Positions 55,128 through 64,000 of a stretch of DNA of 64,000 nt are shown piece after piece. The DNA is from Pseudomonas sp. HN11 (GTDB lineage Bacteria > Pseudomonadota > Gammaproteobacteria > Pseudomonadales > Pseudomonadaceae). Below the pieces are notes generated by a model, which worked only from the letters and a program-made list of their open reading frames with translations, was not told the origin of the DNA and searched no databases. How positions within the stretch are numbered: the first letter of the stretch is position 1; each line of letters begins with the position of its first letter. Both the position numbers and the translations under genes were made by a program. The stretch spans positions 124,001 through 188,000 of the forward strand of contig NZ_CP089985.1 in NCBI RefSeq assembly GCF_021390155.1. Direction: 5' to 3'.

Positions 55128-56129
55128 TCAGCCCGCTATAACGCGGTTTTTGCCCAGGCGCTTGGCCTCGTACATGGCGGCATCGGCACGGGCGAACAGG
55201 CTGTCCAGGGTCGAGTCCTGCTCAGTGAGGCTGGCCAGGCCCTGGCTGATGGTTACGCTGAATGCCTGGCCTTCATAGCTGAAACGCAGTTCCTGAATCT
55301 CCTTGCCGAGCCGCTCAGCCACCTGCAACGCCATCTCCGGCGCGCAACCGGGCAGAACGGCGGCGAACTCTTCGCCGCCAATGCGTCCGAACAGGTCACC
55401 ACGGCGCAAGACCCCTCGACCGCTCTCCGCGATACGGCGCAACACCTGATCGCCCTCCAGGTGGCCGTAGGTGTCGTTGACGTCCTTGAAGTCATCGATG
55501 TCCAGCAACAAAAAGGCCAGTGGGGCGCCCTGGGCGCAGGCGCTGTCGAAGGCGTGGTTGGCGCACTCGAAAAAGTGCCGGCGGTTGCTGCTCTGGGTCA
55601 GCACGTCGGTGGTGGCCAGGCGGTGCAGCTCCAGTTCCAGCTGTTTCTTCTCGGTGATGTCTTCGGCCATGCCCACCACGATCAACGGTTCGCCGGGCTC
55701 GACCTGTTGGTTGATGTAGCACTTATCGCTCAGCCAGCGAATCTGCCCGTCGGCCGTGATGATGCGGTACTCGCGGTCTTCCACGGCGCCCTGTTCCAGC
55801 ACGCGGGCCAGACTGTGTTCGGCATAGTCCAGGTCTTCAGGGTGAATGCTGTTGCGCCATTCCCGATGATCGGCCAGTAGCAGGCCGGCGGAACGTCCGA
55901 ACACTCGCTCGTAGGCCGGGCTCACGTAGAGCACGCGCCGCGTTTCCCAATCGATGGCCCACAGCACCGCGTTCACACTCACCAGCAACGAACTCAGCAG
56001 TTGCTCACGCTCGCTCAACCGCTCGACTTCACCCTGGGCATGCACCAGCGCCAGCAGGGTCGCAGCCGCTGCCGGACGCGGATGCTCAGCGGTGGGAGGA
56101 TCGGGCAAGTAAGGATTTTCGTGAACCAT
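55128..56129 (-). CDS. PAS-domain diguanylate cyclase
   Basis: 333 residues from ATG 56129 (GTG at 56135 is an alternative). A PAS/PAC sensor (about 40-165: LLSSLLVSVNAVLWAIDW, EYRIITADGQIRWLSDKCY, VVGMAEDITEKK) precedes a GGDEF domain with active-site GGEEF (251-255) and an intact product-inhibition I-site R242-x-x-D245. No TM helix; cytoplasmic. It would make c-di-GMP, which could stimulate the PgaCD synthase encoded earlier. Confidence 0.9.
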   Translation of the reverse strand: MVHENPYLPDPPTAEHPRPAAAATLLALVHAQGEVERLSEREQLLSSLLVSVNAVLWAIDWETRRVLYVSPAYERVFGRSAGLLLADHREWRNSIHPEDLDYAEHSLARVLEQGAVEDREYRIITADGQIRWLSDKCYINQQVEPGEPLIVVGMAEDITEKKQLELELHRLATTDVLTQSSNRRHFFECANHAFDSACAQGAPLAFLLLDIDDFKDVNDTYGHLEGDQVLRRIAESGRGVLRRGDLFGRIGGEEFAAVLPGCAPEMALQVAERLGKEIQELRFSYEGQAFSVTISQGLASLTEQDSTLDSLFARADAAMYEAKRLGKNRVIAG

Positions 56130-56317
56130 CGGCACAACTCTCTCTGGGCGCGCCGCAAGTTGGAACAGCGGTCACTACAAGGGGCCACCATGATGGCGAA
56201 GTGTTCATTGAGAGAGGGGAATTGCAGTGAAGTTCCGTCAACAGGACCGATTGCCGGTGCCCGGTAAATGACGCCAAAAAGCCGATAGGTGGGAGAGCGA
56301 ACCCTCCCACCACAGCA

Positions 56318-57502
56318 TCAGACCGCCGCAGGCCGTAGCGAATAAGTCTTCAATTGATGGGCAAAATCCCGCAGGGACTGGATGCCGCTGGCCTCGGCTT
56401 CATGCACCCATTCCTTGATGGCTGCGAGCATATCGTGGCCGTTGGAACTGGTCTTGAGCCATATCTGCTGCAGCGCCAGACGCTTTTCGTAGATCACTTT
56501 CAGCGCGTGGCTGTGTTCCAGCATGCTCTGGATACGCAGGTGGTGGCGATCATCCAGCAAACTGGTTTCCCGCGACAGCAACCGCTTGGCACGGTGGAAC
56601 TGATGGCGCACCGAATGATCGACTTTTTCCAACTCCTGCTTGACCAGCGGACCGATCACCAACTTGCGGTATTGGGCCATGATCTGGAAGCGGTTGTTGA
56701 GAATCGCCATAGCGGTGTCCATGTCCAAGTGGCCCTTGCCTTCCACACGGTGGGCGATGGGCGCTACGCGCTGCACCTTGGCCAGGCGCAAGAAGCTGAA
56801 GACCTTGATCCAGGCCCAGCCCAGGTCGAACTCCCATTTCTTCACCGACAGCTTGGCCGAGTTGGGGTAGGTGTGGTGGTTGTTGTGCAGCTCTTCGCCG
56901 CCAACGATGATGCCCCACGGCACCAGGTTGGTCGCCGCGTCACGGCATTCGAAGTTGCGATAGCCTACGGCATGACCCAGGCCGTTGATCACGCCGGCAG
57001 CCCAGAACGGAATCCACATCATCTGGATCGCCCAGATGGTGATGCCGATGGTGCCGAACAGCAGCAGGTCGATCACGCCCATGATCGCCACGCCCAGCAA
57101 TGGGTACGGGGTGTAGATCCTGCGCTCGATCCAGTCGTCCGGGCAGTTCTTGCCGTAGATGCGCAGGGTCTCGGGGTTTTCGGCCTCGGTGCGGTACAGC
57201 TCGGCGCCTTTGCGCATCACGGTGGACAGGCCCTTGATGACCGGGCTGTGCGGGTCGTCGACGGTTTCGCACTTGGCGTGGTGCTTGCGGTGGATGGCGG
57301 TCCACTCGCGGGTGTTCTGCGCTGTGGTCAGCCACAGCCAGAAGCGGAAGAAGTGTTTCAGGCCGGCATTGAGCTCCAGGGAGCGATGGGCTGAATAACG
57401 ATGCAGATAGACCGTGACCGCAACGATGGTCACGTGGGTCATCAACAGAGTGACCGCCACCAGTTGCCAGGCTGACAGGTCAAGAAAACCGTTGTACCAC
57501 AT
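56318..57502 (-). CDS. desA: Delta-9 fatty acyl (phospholipid) desaturase DesA
   Basis: 394 residues, membrane-bound desaturase with three histidine boxes HRYSAH (34-39), HRKHH (71-75) and HNNHH (206-210), and paired TM segments (about 12-32, 137-178). P. aeruginosa DesA (PA0286), next to the GGDEF-EAL gene as here, introduces the 9-position double bond into phospholipid acyl chains. A C-terminal helical extension of about 120 residues is present. ATG 57502 is chosen; ribosome site GAGGG is distant. Confidence 0.9.
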   Translation of the reverse strand: MWYNGFLDLSAWQLVAVTLLMTHVTIVAVTVYLHRYSAHRSLELNAGLKHFFRFWLWLTTAQNTREWTAIHRKHHAKCETVDDPHSPVIKGLSTVMRKGAELYRTEAENPETLRIYGKNCPDDWIERRIYTPYPLLGVAIMGVIDLLLFGTIGITIWAIQMMWIPFWAAGVINGLGHAVGYRNFECRDAATNLVPWGIIVGGEELHNNHHTYPNSAKLSVKKWEFDLGWAWIKVFSFLRLAKVQRVAPIAHRVEGKGHLDMDTAMAILNNRFQIMAQYRKLVIGPLVKQELEKVDHSVRHQFHRAKRLLSRETSLLDDRHHLRIQSMLEHSHALKVIYEKRLALQQIWLKTSSNGHDMLAAIKEWVHEAEASGIQSLRDFAHQLKTYSLRPAAV

Positions 57503-57669
57503 AGGCTGTATGGCCCTCAGATAAAGAAAAGAACAGCTCACGCATTATCACTAAGCCTACAGAGAAAACCAGCCGCGCTTTCAGATAGGAGTGACTGGAT
57601 GTTTCTTATTCTATAATCCGCAGCCTTTGTAGGGCGATTCTGTTTTTTTGGGTAAGGATTACTGACCAT

Positions 57670-59583
57670 ATGCTGTTTTCATACCGAGGCGCCCTACGTG
57701 CGGGGCTGGTATACCTGCTGGTCTCCGTTCTGTGGATCGGCGTCACTCAGCGCGTATTGATCGAGTTTCTCGATAACCCGAGTGAGCTGAACCACTGGCT
57801 GCAGGTGCGCGGCTACGTGTGGGTCGCGCTGAGCGCTCTGGCGATCTACCTGATCTGCGCCCGATTTGCCCGGGCCAACCAACTGCAACAACCGTTGGAA
57901 GAAAACCGCGAACGCCTGCGCCAGGCCGCCGCCGTGTTCGATTGCACGCGAGAAGGCGTATTGGTCACCGACGCCCAGGAACTGATTGTGCACGTCAACC
58001 GTGCCTTCATCGAGATCACCGGCTACCGCCGCGAAGACGTCATGGGCCAGCAGCCCAGCCTGTTCAAGTCCGGTCGCCATTCGTCGAGTTTTTACCAGCA
58101 AATGTTCCAGAGCCTGGAACGCACCGGCGAATGGAGCGGTGAAATCTGGAACCGGCGCAAAAGCGGTGAAATTTATCCCCAGTGGCAGACCATTCGCGTG
58201 ATCCACGATGATCAGGGCCAGGTCAGCCATTACGTCGCGGTGTTTTCCGATATCAGCGCCATCAAGGATTCCGAGCATGAACTGGCCCACCTCGCGCACC
58301 ACGATCCGCTCACCGACCTGCCCAACCGTCTGTTGTTCACCGACCGCGCCGAGCAGGCGCTGGCCTCGGCGCAGATCCACAAGCGCGGCTGTGCCCTGCT
58401 GTTGCTGGACCTGGACCACTTCAAGATCATCAACGACAGCCTGGGCCATAACGTTGGCGACCAATTGCTCAAGCTGGTAGGCGAACGACTCAAGGCGCTG
58501 TTTGGCCCTGGCGTGACGCTTGCGCGTCTGGGGGGGGATGAGTTCGCGGTGCTGGCGGAAAGTTGCCCGCAGGTGGCTCAGGCTGCGGGCCTGGCGCAAC
58601 GCATGCTGGAGGCGATGAAACAGCCCTTTATCTTTGACGCCCATCAGCTGTTTATCAGCGCCAGTATCGGGATCAGCCTTTTCCCCACCGATGCCCTGAG
58701 CGCCGAGCAGTTGCTGCGTAACGCTGATTCCGCGCTGTTCAAGGCCAAGAATGCCGGCCGCGAAGGCTACGCCCTGTACACCGAGGAACTGACCGCCCAC
58801 GCGCAGAATCGCGTGGAAGTCGCCAGCGAGCTGCGCCGCGCCCTCGAACAGCAGGAGCTATGCGTTTACTACCAACCTGTGCACGACCTGCACAGCAGTC
58901 GACTTATCGGCGTCGAAGCACTGGTGCGCTGGCAGCATCCGGAACGCGGCCTGGTGCCGCCGGGGGAATTTATCCCGATTGCCGAACGCACCGGGTTGAT
59001 TGCCGAGATCGATGCATGGGTGATGGACCAGGCCTGTCGTCAGATGTGCCAATGGCTGACCGATGGTGCGCCGTTGAGTTTTATTGCCATCAATGTGTCC
59101 AGCCGCCTTTTTGCGCGACGTGAGCTGTATGAGAAGGTCGCCCAAGTGCTGCATGACACGGGCCTGGATCCGGCATTCCTCGAGTTGGAAGTCACCGAAA
59201 GCGCGGTGATGGAAGACCCGGAGGTCGCGCTGGAGCAGATGCACCGTCTCCGTGAGTTGGGGCTGCGCCTGGCTATCGATGATTTTGGCACCGGTTATTC
59301 GTCACTGCTGCGTCTCAAGCGCCTGCCGGTGCAGAAGCTGAAGATCGACCAGGGCTTTGTTGCCGGGCTGCCATGGGACGAAGATGACGCGGCCATCGTG
59401 CGCGTGGTGATCGCCCTCGCTAAAAGCATGGGCATGCAGGTGCATGCCGAGGGGATCGAGCAGGTGGAGCAAGCTCGGTTTCTGCTCGACCAGCAGTGCG
59501 ACATGGGGCAGGGGTATTGGTTTGGCCGGCCGATGCCAGCGCGAGAGATTGACTGGAACCGGGCACCCCCAATCCAGAATTGA
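57670..59583 (+). CDS. Membrane PAS-GGDEF-EAL protein (c-di-GMP turnover)
   Basis: 637 residues: two TM helices (about 11-33 and 47-65), PAS (about 85-200), GGDEF with consensus GGDEF at 288-292 but no I-site (GPGV at the expected place), and EAL (about 385-630) with EALVRW (416-421) and DDFGTGYSSL. Motifs for both activities look intact; homology of place to PA0285 suggests phosphodiesterase. TATAAT at 57612 is a likely -10. ATG 57670 with TAAGGA. Confidence 0.9.
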   Translation: MLFSYRGALRAGLVYLLVSVLWIGVTQRVLIEFLDNPSELNHWLQVRGYVWVALSALAIYLICARFARANQLQQPLEENRERLRQAAAVFDCTREGVLVTDAQELIVHVNRAFIEITGYRREDVMGQQPSLFKSGRHSSSFYQQMFQSLERTGEWSGEIWNRRKSGEIYPQWQTIRVIHDDQGQVSHYVAVFSDISAIKDSEHELAHLAHHDPLTDLPNRLLFTDRAEQALASAQIHKRGCALLLLDLDHFKIINDSLGHNVGDQLLKLVGERLKALFGPGVTLARLGGDEFAVLAESCPQVAQAAGLAQRMLEAMKQPFIFDAHQLFISASIGISLFPTDALSAEQLLRNADSALFKAKNAGREGYALYTEELTAHAQNRVEVASELRRALEQQELCVYYQPVHDLHSSRLIGVEALVRWQHPERGLVPPGEFIPIAERTGLIAEIDAWVMDQACRQMCQWLTDGAPLSFIAINVSSRLFARRELYEKVAQVLHDTGLDPAFLELEVTESAVMEDPEVALEQMHRLRELGLRLAIDDFGTGYSSLLRLKRLPVQKLKIDQGFVAGLPWDEDDAAIVRVVIALAKSMGMQVHAEGIEQVEQARFLLDQQCDMGQGYWFGRPMPAREIDWNRAPPIQN

Positions 59584-59685
59584 AATGCACATTTGGATCT
59601 TTTCAAGGCTTAATTTCAGCGACATCACAAAAAATCTGCACGCAACTCCACGTCCCGCCAGAAAATTCTTTCTGGTTATATAAAC

Positions 59686-59710
59686 ATTCTTAAATAGTAT
59701 TTTTAAGAAT
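59686..59710. promoter_or_regulatory. Perfect 9-bp inverted repeat upstream of oscA
   Basis: ATTCTTAAA (59686-59694) and TTTAAGAAT (59702-59710), 7-nt spacer, in an AT-rich block 81 nt before the oscA start. The position ahead of sulfate-starvation genes makes a CysB or other sulfur regulator site possible; no experimental motif match is claimed. Confidence 0.5.
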
Positions 59711-59790
59711 ATCCGCGCTTATCTACTATCGCCCTCACGCCGCAAGCAGTGCCGCCACTGCGAGGCACTATTCATTTCAGGAGCGAGACC

Positions 59791-59973
59791 ATGAGCGCAT
59801 CTCTACGTAGCGTCGACGGCCAGGACGAAGCAGCCATTTTGCGTGAGATCCAGAGCGCCCTGCGCGATCTGCGGTTCGGCGCGGTGGAAATCACTGTGCA
59901 CAACGCTCAAGTCGTACAGATCGAACGCAAAGAAAAATTCCGTTTGCAGAACCCGGGTAACAAACCGAGCTAG
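59791..59973 (+). CDS. oscA: OscA, small sulfur-starvation protein (DUF2292/YezD family)
   Basis: 60 residues: LREIQSALRDLRFGAVEITVHNAQVVQIERKEKFRL is the DUF2292 pattern (split helix-strand-strand). Start ATG 59791 follows CAGGAGCGAGACC. The same gene lies upstream of sbp-cysTWA in other pseudomonads (PA0284, oscA of P. corrugata), where it is needed for organosulfur use under stress. Confidence 0.88.
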   Translation: MSASLRSVDGQDEAAILREIQSALRDLRFGAVEITVHNAQVVQIERKEKFRLQNPGNKPS

Positions 59974-60046
59974 GCACTGACGGCGATAGACCCGCGTTTA
60001 AGTTTAATAAGAAAAAGCCAACACCCAAGAATTTTCAGGAGCTTCT

Positions 60047-61057
60047 ATGTCGTCGATTCGCCGTTATGCCCTGGCCGCCCTGGCCAGCGCCGTGTTTGCT
60101 GGTTCCGCCGTTGCCAAGGACTACGAGTTGCTCAACGTCTCGTACGACCCGACCCGTGAGCTGTACCAGGACTACAACGCTGAGTTCACCAACTTCTGGA
60201 AACAGTCCCACCCCGGCGACAACGTCAAGATCCAGCAATCCCACGGCGGTTCGGGCAAACAGGGCCGCGCCGTGATCGACGGCCTGCGCGCCGACGTGGT
60301 CACCCTGGCCCTGGCCGGTGATATCGACGAAATCGCCAAGCTGGGCAAGACCCTGCCGGAAAACTGGCAGACCCGCCTGCCGGACGCGAGTACCCCGTAC
60401 ACCTCGACCATCGTGTTCCTGGTGCGCAAAGGCAACCCTAAAGGCATCAAGGATTGGGGCGACCTGATCAAGAAAGACGTGTCCGTGATCACCCCGAACC
60501 CGAAAACCTCCGGCGGCGCCCGCTGGAACTTCCTCGCCGCCTGGGCCTATGGCCTGAAAACCGGCGGCAGTGAAGCCAAGGCCCAAGAGTACGTGAAAGA
60601 GCTGTTCAAGCATGTGCCTGTGCTCGACACCGGCGCTCGCGGTTCAACCATCACCTTCGTCAACAACGGTCAGGGTGACGTGTTGCTGGCCTGGGAAAAC
60701 GAAGCCTTCCTGGCCCTGAAAGAAGACGGCGGTGCCGACAAGTTCGATATCGTCGTGCCTTCCCTGTCCATCCTCGCGGAGCCGCCAGTGGCCGTGGTCG
60801 ACAAGAACGCCGAGAAAAAGGGCAACACCGAAATCGCCACTGAATACCTGAAACACCTGTACAGCTCGGCTGGCCAGGAGATTGCGGCGAAGAACTTCTA
60901 CCGCCCACGCGATGCAAAAGTGGCCGCCAAATATGCCCAGCAGTTCCCGAAACTGGACCTGGTGACTATCGACAAAGACTTCGGCGGCTGGAAAACTGCC
61001 CAACCGAAATTCTTTAACGACGGTGGCGTGTTCGACCAGATTTACACCGCGCAGTAA
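60047..61057 (+). CDS. sbp: Sulfate-binding periplasmic protein Sbp
   Basis: 336 residues with signal peptide (cleaved near [11 protein letters not shown]). Mature landmarks of the sulfate-binding family: [62 protein letters not shown]. It binds sulfate for CysTWA. CAGGAG lies 8 nt before ATG. Confidence 0.95.
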   Translation: MSSIRRYALAALASAVFAGSAVAKDYELLNVSYDPTRELYQDYNAEFTNFWKQSHPGDNVKIQQSHGGSGKQGRAVIDGLRADVVTLALAGDIDEIAKLGKTLPENWQTRLPDASTPYTSTIVFLVRKGNPKGIKDWGDLIKKDVSVITPNPKTSGGARWNFLAAWAYGLKTGGSEAKAQEYVKELFKHVPVLDTGARGSTITFVNNGQGDVLLAWENEAFLALKEDGGADKFDIVVPSLSILAEPPVAVVDKNAEKKGNTEIATEYLKHLYSSAGQEIAAKNFYRPRDAKVAAKYAQQFPKLDLVTIDKDFGGWKTAQPKFFNDGGVFDQIYTAQ

Positions 61058-61082
61058 ACCAAGCAACAACCCGCCCACATAG

Positions 61083-61104
61083 CCCGCATTCACCTGCGGG
61101 TTTT
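61083..61104 (+). terminator. Intraoperon attenuator between sbp and cysT
   Basis: CCCGCA (61083-61088) with TGCGGG (61095-61100), 6-nt loop, then TTTT. A short terminator here would let sbp be expressed above the permease genes. Confidence 0.6.
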
Positions 61105-61134
61105 GTGTGTCAGTTCCCTTAACCAAGGACTCTT

Positions 61135-61953
61135 ATGTCGCGTCGTATCTCCCCCGTCATACCCGGCTTCGGGCTGACGCTGGGCTACACCGTGGTGTAC
61201 CTCAGCCTGATCGTACTCATCCCCCTTGCGGCGATGTTTGTACACGCCGCTCAACTCACCTGGGATCAGTTCTGGAACATCATTTCCGCACCGCGCGTGC
61301 TGGCGGCCTTGAAGTTGAGCTTCAGCACCGCGTTGTACGCCGCGCTGATCAACGGCGTGATCGGCACGCTATTGGCCTGGGTGCTGGTGCGCTACACCTT
61401 CCCTGGCCGCAAGGTCATCGATGCGATGATCGACCTGCCGTTCGCCCTGCCTACCGCCGTCGCCGGTATTGCACTGACCGCGCTGTACACGCCTAACGGC
61501 CTGGTCGGCCAGTTCGCTGCGGACCTGGGCTTCAAGATCGCCTACACCCCCTTGGGCATCACCCTGGCGCTGACCTTCGTCACCTTGCCGTTCGTGGTAC
61601 GTACGGTGCAGCCGGTACTGGCCGATATTCCTCGGGAGGTCGAAGAAGCCGCCGCCTGCCTGGGTGCCAAGCCGTTGCAGGTGTTCCGCCACATCCTTGT
61701 GCCCGCATTGCTGCCCGCCTGGTTGACCGGTTTCGCCCTGGCGTTTGCCCGTGGCGTCGGTGAGTACGGTTCGGTGATTTTCATCGCCGGCAACATGCCG
61801 ATGAAAACCGAGATCCTGCCGTTGCTGATCATGGTCAAGCTCGATCAATACGACTACCGCGGCGCCACGTCCATCGGCGTGCTGATGCTGGTGGTTTCCT
61901 TCGTCCTGCTGCTGCTGATCAATTTGTTGCAGCGGCGCATCGAACGTCCATAA
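61135..61953 (+). CDS. cysT: Sulfate/thiosulfate ABC permease CysT
   Basis: 272 residues, about six TM helices; [22 protein letters not shown] and permease loop [21 protein letters not shown] (EAA motif). First transport gene after sbp with AAGGAC upstream. Works with CysW. Confidence 0.95.
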   Translation: MSRRISPVIPGFGLTLGYTVVYLSLIVLIPLAAMFVHAAQLTWDQFWNIISAPRVLAALKLSFSTALYAALINGVIGTLLAWVLVRYTFPGRKVIDAMIDLPFALPTAVAGIALTALYTPNGLVGQFAADLGFKIAYTPLGITLALTFVTLPFVVRTVQPVLADIPREVEEAAACLGAKPLQVFRHILVPALLPAWLTGFALAFARGVGEYGSVIFIAGNMPMKTEILPLLIMVKLDQYDYRGATSIGVLMLVVSFVLLLLINLLQRRIERP

Positions 61954-61966
61954 GGAGGCGCGGAAC

Positions 61967-62839
61967 ATGTCCCAATCGTCTATTTCCGCCGCGTCCTCGG
62001 CCAACGCTGCCCGTCGTGGCAGTGCTGCGTCCCGACGTATCCTGATCGGCCTTGGCTGGCTGGTGTTCGCGCTGTTCCTGCTATTGCCGCTGTTTATCGT
62101 GGTGACCCAGGGTTTGAAGAACGGCCTAGGCGCGTTCTTCGCTGCGATTCTTGAACCCGACGCCCTGTCGGCGCTGAAACTCACGGTGATTGCCGTGGCG
62201 ATTTCGGTGCCGCTCAACCTGGTGTTCGGCGTCAGCGCCGCGTGGTGCGTGAGCAAGTACTCGTTCCGTGGCAAAAGCATCCTGGTGACGCTCATCGATT
62301 TGCCGTTCTCGGTGTCACCGGTGATCGCCGGCCTGGTCTACGTGCTGATGTTCGGCGCCCAGGGCTTCTTTGGCCCGTGGCTGCAGGACCATGACATCCA
62401 GATCGTGTTTGCCTTGCCCGGCATCGTGCTGGCGACCATCTTCGTCACCGTGCCTTTCGTGGCCCGTGAGCTGATCCCGCTGATGCAGGAGCAGGGCACC
62501 CAGGAAGAGGAGGCTGCGCGTCTGCTCGGCGCCAACGGATGGCAGATGTTCTGGCACGTGACCGTGCCGAATATCAAATGGGGGCTGATCTACGGCGTGG
62601 TGCTGTGTACCGCACGGGCCATGGGTGAGTTCGGCGCGGTGTCGGTGGTGTCCGGCCACATTCGCGGCGTGACCAACACGCTGCCGCTGCACGTCGAGAT
62701 CCTCTACAACGAATACAACCATGTCGCCGCGTTTGCCGTCGCGAGCCTGCTGCTGATCCTGGCGCTCTTCATCCTGCTGCTCAAGCAGTGGAGCGAGAAC
62801 CGTATCAACCGCCTGCGCAACAGCGCGGGTGAGGAATAA
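61967..62839 (+). CDS. cysW: Sulfate ABC permease CysW
   Basis: 290 residues, multi-[20 protein letters not shown] and [21 protein letters not shown] (EAA loop). 13 nt after cysT with AAGGAGG. Partner of CysT in the inner-membrane channel. Confidence 0.95.
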   Translation: MSQSSISAASSANAARRGSAASRRILIGLGWLVFALFLLLPLFIVVTQGLKNGLGAFFAAILEPDALSALKLTVIAVAISVPLNLVFGVSAAWCVSKYSFRGKSILVTLIDLPFSVSPVIAGLVYVLMFGAQGFFGPWLQDHDIQIVFALPGIVLATIFVTVPFVARELIPLMQEQGTQEEEAARLLGANGWQMFWHVTVPNIKWGLIYGVVLCTARAMGEFGAVSVVSGHIRGVTNTLPLHVEILYNEYNHVAAFAVASLLLILALFILLLKQWSENRINRLRNSAGEE

Positions 62840-62842
62840 GTC

Positions 62843-63823
62843 ATGTCGATCGAAGTCCGTAATGTCAGCAAGAACTTCAACGCCTTCAAGGCCCTGAACA
62901 GCATCAATCTGGACATCCAGAGTGGCGAGCTGGTGGCCTTGCTCGGCCCTTCCGGCTGCGGCAAGACCACCTTGCTGCGTATCATCGCCGGCCTGGAAAC
63001 CCCGGATGACGGCAGCATCGTGTTCCACGGTGAAGACGTGTCCGGCCACGACGTACGTGATCGCAACGTTGGGTTTGTGTTCCAGCACTACGCGCTGTTC
63101 CGTCACATGACCGTGTTCGACAACGTGGCGTTCGGCCTGCGCATGAAGCCGAAGAACCAGCGCCCGAGCGAAAGCCAGATCGCGGTCAAGGTGCATGAGT
63201 TGTTGAATATGGTGCAGCTGGATTGGCTGTCGGATCGCTACCCGGAGCAACTTTCCGGTGGCCAGCGCCAACGTATCGCCCTGGCCCGCGCCCTGGCGGT
63301 GGAACCCAAAGTGCTGCTGCTGGACGAACCCTTCGGCGCTCTCGACGCCAAGGTACGTAAAGAACTGCGCCGCTGGCTGGCGCGCCTGCACGAAGACATC
63401 AACCTGACCTCGGTGTTCGTGACTCACGACCAGGAAGAGGCCATGGAAGTCGCTGACCGCATCGTGGTGATGAACAAGGGTGTGATCGAGCAGATCGGTT
63501 CACCGGGCGATGTGTACGAGAACCCGGCCAGCGATTTCGTCTACCACTTCCTGGGTGATTCGAACCGCCTGCACCTGGGTGAAGACAAACACGTGCTGTT
63601 CCGCCCACACGAAGTGTCGCTGTCACGGCATGAGCTGGAAGACCACCATGCGGCTGAAGTGCGGGATATTCGTCCGCTCGGCGCGACGACGCGTGTGACG
63701 TTGAAAGTGGAAGGCCAGAGCGAGCTGATCGAAGCTGAAGTGGTGAAAGACCACGACAGCCTGACGGGTCTTGCGCGCGGCGAGACGCTGTTCTTCAAAC
63801 CCAAGGTCTGGCAAAAAGCCTAA
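62843..63823 (+). CDS. cysA: Sulfate ABC transporter ATPase CysA
   Basis: 326 residues: Walker [10 protein letters not shown] (35-43), [15 protein letters not shown], Walker [16 protein letters not shown]-switch THDQEEAME. The C-terminal TOBE-like domain ([10 protein letters not shown]) is shorter than in E. coli CysA (365 aa), as usual in pseudomonads. 3 nt after cysW. Confidence 0.95.
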   Translation: MSIEVRNVSKNFNAFKALNSINLDIQSGELVALLGPSGCGKTTLLRIIAGLETPDDGSIVFHGEDVSGHDVRDRNVGFVFQHYALFRHMTVFDNVAFGLRMKPKNQRPSESQIAVKVHELLNMVQLDWLSDRYPEQLSGGQRQRIALARALAVEPKVLLLDEPFGALDAKVRKELRRWLARLHEDINLTSVFVTHDQEEAMEVADRIVVMNKGVIEQIGSPGDVYENPASDFVYHFLGDSNRLHLGEDKHVLFRPHEVSLSRHELEDHHAAEVRDIRPLGATTRVTLKVEGQSELIEAEVVKDHDSLTGLARGETLFFKPKVWQKA

Positions 63824-63839
63824 CAACCGCGCGATACCC

Positions 63840-63891
63840 AATGTGGGAGCGGGCTTGCTCGCGAACGCTGAGTGAAGCCCGCTCCCACATT
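63840..63891. repeat. Perfect REP hairpin after cysA
   Basis: AATGTGGGAGCGGGCTT (63840-63856) and AAGCCCGCTCCCACATT (63875-63891) are exact 17-nt complements. It ends at the stop codon of the convergent partial gene and may terminate both transcripts. Confidence 0.85.
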
Positions 63892-64000
63892 TAGACTTTG
63901 CTCGGTTTTAAATCACGGCGCTCCACCGGCCCCGAGCGCTCCTCGATCTGCTGTTTGAGGCCGTGCCGCAACCCCAGCAGGAACGCCAACTCGGCCACCA
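63891..64000 (-). CDS. Partial gene, C-terminal 36 codons of an unidentified protein
   Basis: The minus-strand frame reads AELAFLLGLRHGLKQQIEER then SGPVERRDLKPSKV and stops at TAA (63891-63893). Helical, basic tail, GC-rich codons; too short to identify. The start lies beyond the window. Confidence 0.55.
   Translation of the reverse strand, partial: VAELAFLLGLRHGLKQQIEERSGPVERRDLKPSKV

Overview
The window looks like chromosomal DNA of a Pseudomonas fluorescens-group bacterium. The evidence is high-GC coding with Pseudomonas codon habits, Pseudomonas-type REP palindromes (GTGGGAGC/GCTCCCAC), a complete mgo/pvf operon, a pgaABCD operon, and the run gabD-gabT ... desA / GGDEF-EAL / oscA-sbp-cysTWA, which matches the P. 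aeruginosa PA0265-0266 and PA0280-0286 neighbourhoods. The window opens inside a 23S rRNA gene and ends inside an unidentified minus-strand gene.

Layout. 1-2150: 3' part of 23S rRNA and two tandem, nearly identical 5S rRNA genes, each followed by a strong terminator. 2250-4270: an amino-acid-type dCache chemoreceptor behind a FliA-like promoter. 4316-9869 (minus): mgoBCAD, i.e. a haem-oxygenase-like protein, an AurF-type diiron N-oxygenase, an A-T-R NRPS and an SRPBCC protein. In relatives this operon makes diazeniumdiolate (leudiazen/valdiazen-type) and pyrazine N-oxide signals. 10207-14932: a GntR/FCD regulator with a perfect VanR-type operator, divergent from a TauD-family dioxygenase and an SsuABC/TauABC-like ABC importer. 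15032-20890: a TonB-domain protein, then a LysR regulator followed by a tripartite DHA2/HlyD/NodT efflux system. 20790-25711: a DUF3142 / large alpha-helical periplasmic protein pair, a GT39-type glycosyltransferase and DUF2789.

25813-28929: an AT-richer accessory patch with a Fic protein, an unrecognised soluble-protein/four-TM-protein pair and a small unknown ORF. 28930-33974: a MarR-controlled, translationally coupled FUSC/DUF1656/HlyD/NodT (AaeXAB-like) pump. 34056-36330: a small membrane protein and a DUF945 protein. 36580-42898: pgaABCD for poly-beta-1,6-GlcNAc secretion, with a GGA-rich leader. 42959-44311: an orphan CDI-like toxin C-terminus with a candidate immunity protein. 44506-51401: a run of lipoproteins (CsgG, DUF4810 and DUF799 families among them), a lipoprotein with a von Willebrand A domain, and an ECF sigma/anti-sigma pair. 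51458-51534: tRNA-Arg(CCG). 51906-54806: gabD-gabT for GABA catabolism. 55128-59583: a PAS-GGDEF protein, the DesA desaturase and a PAS-GGDEF-EAL protein. 59791-63823: oscA-sbp-cysTWA for sulfate uptake under sulfur limitation.

The themes are envelope and exopolysaccharide biology, efflux, c-di-GMP signalling, sulfur and nitrogen scavenging, and a diffusible-signal operon. The least explained parts are the pair at 27413-28500, the orphan toxin/immunity module after pgaD, the N-terminal ~165 residues of MgoA, and the lipoprotein cluster. All family calls come from reading the translated sequence; no database search was run.
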